Shown here in pieces: positions 6,672-9,145 of a stretch of DNA of 9,145 bases; position 1 is the stretch's first letter; each line of letters begins with the position of its first letter. The notes beneath the pieces are model-generated. The model worked only from the letters and a program-made list of their open reading frames with translations, was not told where the DNA came from and did no database searches. This DNA is from Alphaproteobacteria bacterium. Its GTDB lineage: Bacteria > Pseudomonadota > Alphaproteobacteria > Zavarziniales > Zavarziniaceae. The stretch covers positions 1 through 9,145 of the forward strand of contig JAJFJE010000342.1 in NCBI GenBank assembly GCA_021774355.1. The letters run 5' to 3'. A program made the position numbers and the translations under genes.

Positions 6672-6758
6672 GTCGTGGTCGGGCGCAGACCCGGCCGTCC
6701 ACGGGTAGACGATACCCGCCACAGGGGCGCGGTTGGCCGGGACAAGCCCGGTCATGGC
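6672..6758. repeat. Imperfect palindromic intergenic element with inner hairpin
   Basis: The left arm (about 6672-6704) and the right arm (about 6726-6758) are imperfect inverted copies of each other; the best-matching cores are TCGGGC/GCCCGG-type blocks and CCCGGCC/GGCCGGG. Between them lies a perfect 6-bp hairpin, CGGGTA (6702-6707), loop GACGA, TACCCG (6713-6718). The right arm also folds on itself (GGCCGGG, loop ACAAG-like, CCCGGTC with one G-T pair, about 6735-6752). Read on the minus strand, the right arm encodes MTGLVPANRA. From memory, MTGLVPAIH-like short hypothetical proteins occur in large numbers in alphaproteobacterial genomes and come from a dispersed palindromic repeat; that identification rests on memory rather than a search. 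Confidence 0.5.
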
Positions 6759-6862
6759 GCTGTTGGTTAAGCTCGGCGGCATCGTCTGATCTGACCGTGG
6801 CGGTTTCTTGGCCGACCTGGCCCCCGGGCCGCCCGCTGCCGTTGACGCCGGACAGCCTCGGC

Positions 6863-6877
6863 ACAAGCCCGGTCATG
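6863..6877 (-). repeat. Second copy of the repeat arm (15-bp exact direct repeat)
   Basis: The 15 bases ACAAGCCCGGTCATG at 6863-6877 are identical, in the same orientation, to 6742-6756, 121 nt away. The match is surrounded by weaker similarity (GCCTCGGC against GGCCGGGA on the left). I see no partner arm for this copy, so it looks like a truncated or decayed element lying 23 nt after the ccmC stop. Confidence 0.55.
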
Positions 6878-6900
6878 ACCGTCAGGTTGGCCGTTGGCGC

Positions 6901-7626
6901 TCATGTCTGCTCCGCGATGGCGAGGCCGAGCGCGCGCAGGCGGCGGCCGATCAACTCGGCCTTCAGGCGCCAGATCAGCACGGTTGCCACATAGAGGTGG
7001 AAGGCCGCGGCATTGAGCAGCAGGGGCCAGAGGATCGACGGATCGATGGTCGGCCCGCCCATGCGCATGACGCTGGCCGGCTGGTGCAGGCTCGACCACC
7101 AATCCACCGAGAATTTGACGATCGGGACGTTGACCGCGCCGACAATGGCGAGGATCGCCGCCGCCTGGGCCGCCTTGTCCGGGGCCTCGATCGCCGCCCA
7201 CAGGGCGAGGTAGCCGAGATACAGGAAGAACAGGACCAGCATCGAGGTCAGGCGCGGGTCCCAGCGCCACCAGGCGCCCCACATCGGCGCGCCCCACAGG
7301 CTGCCGGTGACCAGCGCGATCAGGCAGAAGGCGGCGCCGATGGGCGCGGCGCTCTTGGCGGCGAGATCGGCCAGGGGATGCTTCCACACCAGGCCGACCA
7401 CCGAGGCCGCGGCCATGAACAGGTAGATCGACAAGGCGAGCCAGGCGGCGGGGACGTGGACATACATGATGCGCACGGTGTCGCCCTGCTGATAGTCCGG
7501 CGGCGACAGCACCAGGCCCCACGCCAGGCCGCCGGCAAAGGCGAGCACCGTCGCGCCGGCCAGCCAGGGCAGCAGGCGGTCGGCCAGGCCAAGGAAACGC
7601 GCGGGGTTGGCCAAACGGGTGAACAT
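6901..7626 (-). CDS. ccmC: Heme handling protein CcmC (CcmE heme-loading factor)
   Basis: CcmC binds heme at the periplasmic face of the inner membrane through a tryptophan-rich (WWD) loop and two histidines, and passes it to CcmE. The 241-residue protein has about six membrane segments. The WWD motif is at residues 111-128 (WGAPMWGAWWRWDPRLTS). The two expected heme-ligand histidines are H57 in MYVHVPAAW and H181 in SLHQPAS, close to the E. coli positions (about 60 and 184). The start ATG at 7626 follows the ccmB stop by 39 nt, with a weak AAGG just upstream. The gene ends with TGA at 6901-6903. Instead of running straight into ccmD, it is followed by 324 nt of repeat-containing spacer. Confidence 0.96.
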   Translation of the reverse strand: MFTRLANPARFLGLADRLLPWLAGATVLAFAGGLAWGLVLSPPDYQQGDTVRIMYVHVPAAWLALSIYLFMAAASVVGLVWKHPLADLAAKSAAPIGAAFCLIALVTGSLWGAPMWGAWWRWDPRLTSMLVLFFLYLGYLALWAAIEAPDKAAQAAAILAIVGAVNVPIVKFSVDWWSSLHQPASVMRMGGPTIDPSILWPLLLNAAAFHLYVATVLIWRLKAELIGRRLRALGLAIAEQT

Positions 7627-7665
7627 GGGCCTTATGTAGTCCGCCTTGGCGTCGGCAACAATCGG

Positions 7666-8334
7666 TTAGCTGGTCGCAAGGCGCAGGGCGCCGGCGGCAC
7701 CCAGGGCCGCAACCGGCAGGCTGAGCAGCAGCAGGGCGGCCAGCAGGCCCAGCCCGGGCAGGACCGGCAGGCCCAGCGTCGCCTGGCCCACCGTGCCCGC
7801 GCCGAAAATCAGCACCGGGACGTAAAGGGGCAGGACCAGCAGGGCGATCAGGACCCCGGCCCGGCGCAGGCCGACGGTCAGGGACGCCCCGACCGCGCCG
7901 ACCAGCGACAGGGTCGGGGTGCCCAGCAGCAGGCTCGCCGCCAGCACCCCCAGGGCCGCCGGATCGAGGCCGAGCAGCAGGGCTAGCAAGGGACTGGCCA
8001 GGACCAGGGGCAGCCCGGTCGCCAGCCAATGGGCCAGGCACTTGGCCAGGACGATCAGGCTGGCCGGACTCCCGCCCAGCAGCAGCAGGTCGAGGCTGCC
8101 GTCCTCCAGGTCCGCCTGGAACAGCCGGTCGAGGCCGAGCAGGGTGGCGAGCAGCGCGCCGATCCAAATGACCGCCGGCGCGGCGCGGGCGAGCAGGGCG
8201 GGTTCCGGCCCGGCGGCCAGGGGGAACAGGCTGGCGGCGACGATGAAAAAGCCGATGGTCATGCCGATGGTTCCGCCCTGGCCGGCGGCCAGGGCCAGGT
8301 CGCGGCGGACCAGGGCGAGCAGGGCCGCGGTCAT
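7666..8334 (-). CDS. ccmB: Heme exporter permease subunit CcmB
   Basis: Integral membrane subunit that pairs with CcmA in the CcmABCD complex, which releases heme-loaded CcmE. The 222-residue length is standard. The protein is almost entirely hydrophobic, consistent with six membrane segments (about 22-40, 50-70, 95-120, 125-153, 158-180, 190-215). Family landmarks are the N-terminal LVRRDLALA, the DLEDGSLDLLLL loop at 75-86, and LPLYVPVLIFGAG at 168-180. The start ATG (8334) overlaps the ccmA stop by 4 nt, and the gene ends with TAA. A 39-nt gap follows before ccmC, one of only two junctions inside the ccm run without an overlap. I see nothing missing or frameshifted. Confidence 0.95.
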   Translation of the reverse strand: MTAALLALVRRDLALAAGQGGTIGMTIGFFIVAASLFPLAAGPEPALLARAAPAVIWIGALLATLLGLDRLFQADLEDGSLDLLLLGGSPASLIVLAKCLAHWLATGLPLVLASPLLALLLGLDPAALGVLAASLLLGTPTLSLVGAVGASLTVGLRRAGVLIALLVLPLYVPVLIFGAGTVGQATLGLPVLPGLGLLAALLLLSLPVAALGAAGALRLATS

Positions 8335-8939
8335 GGGCTGCCGCCCAGCGCCAGCACGCGGGCGCCGGCCATGAAATCGTCATGGCTGGCGATCACCGCC
8401 ATGCCGCCGCTGCGGCAATGGTCGTCGATCAGCCGGCCCAGCCGGGTGGCCGCCTGATGGTCCAGCGACGCCGTCGGCTCGTCCAGCAGCCATAGCGGCC
8501 GGGGGGCAAGGGCCAGCCGGGCAAGGCCCAGGCGGCGGCGCTGGCCGGCCGACAGGATGGCGGCCGGCAGGCGGCCCAGTGCGCCGAGATCGAGGGCGTC
8601 GAGGGCAGCGTCGGCGCGGGCGACGCTCAGTCCCTCGAAGCGGGCCCAGAATTGCAGATTGCCGGCCACCGACAGGGCGGGCTTCACGGCGTCGCCGTGG
8701 CCGACATAGCGCAGCCGGCGGCCGTGCCGCTCGTGGTCGTCGGCGATCGCCTCGCCGGCCCAGGTGACGGTGCCCGCGGCAGCGTTCAGCAGCCCGGCCA
8801 ACAGCCGCAGCAGGGTCGACTTGCCGGCGCCGTTCGGTCCCCGCAGCAGCACGACCTCGCCCGGGGCGACCGCCAGGTCGAGCGCGCGGATCACCGGTCG
8901 TTCGCCCCGGATGACGGCGAGCCCTTGGACCAGCAGCAC
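8331..8939 (-). CDS. ccmA: Cytochrome c maturation ABC transporter ATP-binding protein CcmA
   Basis: ATPase subunit of the CcmABCD complex. ATP hydrolysis at the inner face of the cytoplasmic membrane drives release of holo-CcmE from CcmC. Starting at GTG 8939 the protein has 202 residues, usual for CcmA (about 200-215). Visible motifs: Walker A GPNGAGKS at residues 34-41; the CcmA-type YVGHGDAVKPALS stretch at 78-90, where many ABC proteins have a Q-loop glutamine; the signature LSAGQRRR at 129-136, a slight variant of LSGGQ; Walker B LLDEP at 151-155; and the switch histidine in ASHDD at 186. The start was chosen for the GGAG 6 nt upstream, the family length, and because sequence further upstream encodes the crotonase in another frame. 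The stop overlaps the ccmB start by 4 nt (ATGA), implying translational coupling. No promoter is visible just upstream; transcription probably comes from the crotonase gene or beyond. Confidence 0.95.
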   Translation of the reverse strand: MLLVQGLAVIRGERPVIRALDLAVAPGEVVLLRGPNGAGKSTLLRLLAGLLNAAAGTVTWAGEAIADDHERHGRRLRYVGHGDAVKPALSVAGNLQFWARFEGLSVARADAALDALDLGALGRLPAAILSAGQRRRLGLARLALAPRPLWLLDEPTASLDHQAATRLGRLIDDHCRSGGMAVIASHDDFMAGARVLALGGSP

Positions 8940-8940
8940 C

Positions 8941-9145
8941 TCAGTCTCCGAACCGGCCGTGCCGTCCGGCTCCGGCGACGAAGCGGGCAGCACCGGCGCG
9001 GGCCGCCTCGATGACCTCGGAGCCGTGATAGAATTCATTGGCCAGGGCGCCGTCCAGCGACAGGTTCCACTGGTCATGGACCGAGCGGCGGTCGGACAGC
9101 AGGCAGGCCTGGGGGAAGGCGGCCAGCTCGGCGGCCAGGGCCTCG
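8941..9145 (-). CDS. Crotonase / enoyl-CoA hydratase family protein, C-terminal fragment
   Basis: Only the last 67 codons lie in the window; the gene enters from the right edge and stops at TGA 8943-8941. The visible protein has the layout of a crotonase C-terminus: an alanine-rich helix, the FPQACLLSDRRS stretch, a helix with ALANEFYHGSEVI, and the closing GAARFVAGAGRHGRFGD. Members of this superfamily act on acyl-CoA thioesters (hydration, isomerisation or hydrolysis) in the cytoplasm. The catalytic glutamates and oxyanion-hole glycines lie upstream of the window, so the reaction cannot be assigned. The GRHG.FGD ending is, as I recall, common in proteins annotated 'crotonase/enoyl-CoA hydratase family'. 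One base separates its stop from the probable ccmA start, so it is likely the gene just upstream in the same transcript. A reading frame opening at 9077 that would extend ccmA into this region is only an out-of-frame reading of this gene. Confidence 0.85.
   Translation of the reverse strand, partial: EALAAELAAFPQACLLSDRRSVHDQWNLSLDGALANEFYHGSEVIEAARAGAARFVAGAGRHGRFGD
8946..8949 (-). promoter_or_regulatory. Ribosome binding site deciding the ccmA GTG start
   Basis: GGAG on the minus strand lies 6 nt before the GTG at 8939-8937, inside the last codons of the crotonase gene. It supports the GTG as the ccmA start, in preference to the in-frame ATG at 9077, which would put 46 non-CcmA residues in front of the ABC domain. 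Confidence 0.5.

Larger units (their letters stand above)
6577..6900. other. 324-nt non-coding spacer between ccmC and ccmD, with dispersed-repeat sequence
   Basis: Most other ccm junctions here overlap by 4 nt, so this gap stands out. It holds an imperfect palindromic element (about 6672-6758), a second half-copy of one arm (6863-6877), and a further short inverted repeat (GTCG/CGAC near 6612-6622). Minus-strand frames are open across it: one of 97 codons from TTG 6866 and one of 60 codons from ATG 6755. Both end at TGA 6575-6573, which overlaps the ccmD ATG. Their composition (runs of P, R, A, G) does not look like a real protein. I infer an intergenic insertion or expansion of repeat DNA; no transposase gene is present. 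Confidence 0.6.

Noticed and set aside
6573..6866. 97-residue protein between ccmC and ccmD
   Set aside because: It starts at a TTG without a clear ribosome binding site, crosses the repeat, and has a P/R/A/G-rich sequence without recognisable features. It was kept as a possible coupling frame but not called as a gene.
6808..7986. 392-codon plus-strand frame opposite ccmC and ccmB
   Set aside because: Same explanation: the reverse of ccmB and ccmC, full of Q, G, R and D repeats, with no membrane or domain pattern.
6767..8383. 538-codon minus-strand frame overlapping ccmA, ccmB and ccmC in another phase
   Set aside because: It reads P/R/G-rich noise through genes whose own frames give CcmB and CcmC.
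8940..9077. Extended ccmA start at ATG 9077
   Set aside because: The added 46 residues are an out-of-frame reading of the crotonase C-terminus. GTG 8939 has a properly spaced GGAG and gives the normal CcmA length.
1..9145. CRISPR array, tRNA, rRNA, integrase, transposase, toxin-antitoxin or phage genes
   Set aside because: Looked for and not seen: no regularly spaced repeats, no tRNA-like cloverleaf sequence, and no mobile-element protein in any frame.

Overview
The window is high-GC DNA (clearly well above 60% G+C). Every gene I can support lies on the minus strand, so the window is best read from right to left. The proteins and gene order point to an alphaproteobacterium, probably Rhodospirillales-like. 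That placement rests on protein flavour, GC content and the gathering of all cytochrome c maturation genes in one ccmABCDEFGHI run; the species cannot be named from this sequence.

Layout in the direction of transcription: (1) 9145-8941, the C-terminal end of a crotonase/enoyl-CoA hydratase family protein. (2) 8939-1830, a complete System I cytochrome c maturation (ccm) operon, A-B-C-D-E-F-G-H-I. Six junctions (A/B, D/E, E/F, F/G, G/H, H/I) overlap by 4 nt (ATGA), B/C is spaced by 39 nt, and C/D is interrupted by 324 nt of non-coding, repeat-bearing sequence. (3) A short hairpin just after ccmI, then an 84-residue uncharacterised protein (1769-1515). (4) A NUDIX hydrolase with a zinc-knuckle-like N-terminus (1454-888). 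(5) A LysR-type regulator (815 to beyond position 1) that runs off the left edge.

How the ccm genes work together (family knowledge matched to residues seen here): CcmA and CcmB form an ABC transporter that, with CcmC and the small membrane protein CcmD, loads heme onto CcmE and releases holo-CcmE. CcmE carries heme covalently on His124. CcmF, with CcmH and CcmI, receives the heme and ligates it to the CXXCH cysteines of apocytochrome c, which CcmG and CcmH keep reduced and CcmI chaperones. Nearly all the signature residues are present, so the pathway should be functional.

I found no undescribed biological system. The parts most worth a second look are the repeat-derived spacer between ccmC and ccmD, including a 12-bp match between the repeat and the ccmD start; the WCGAC active site of CcmG; the GTG start of ccmA one base after the crotonase stop; and the small conserved-looking gene after ccmI.
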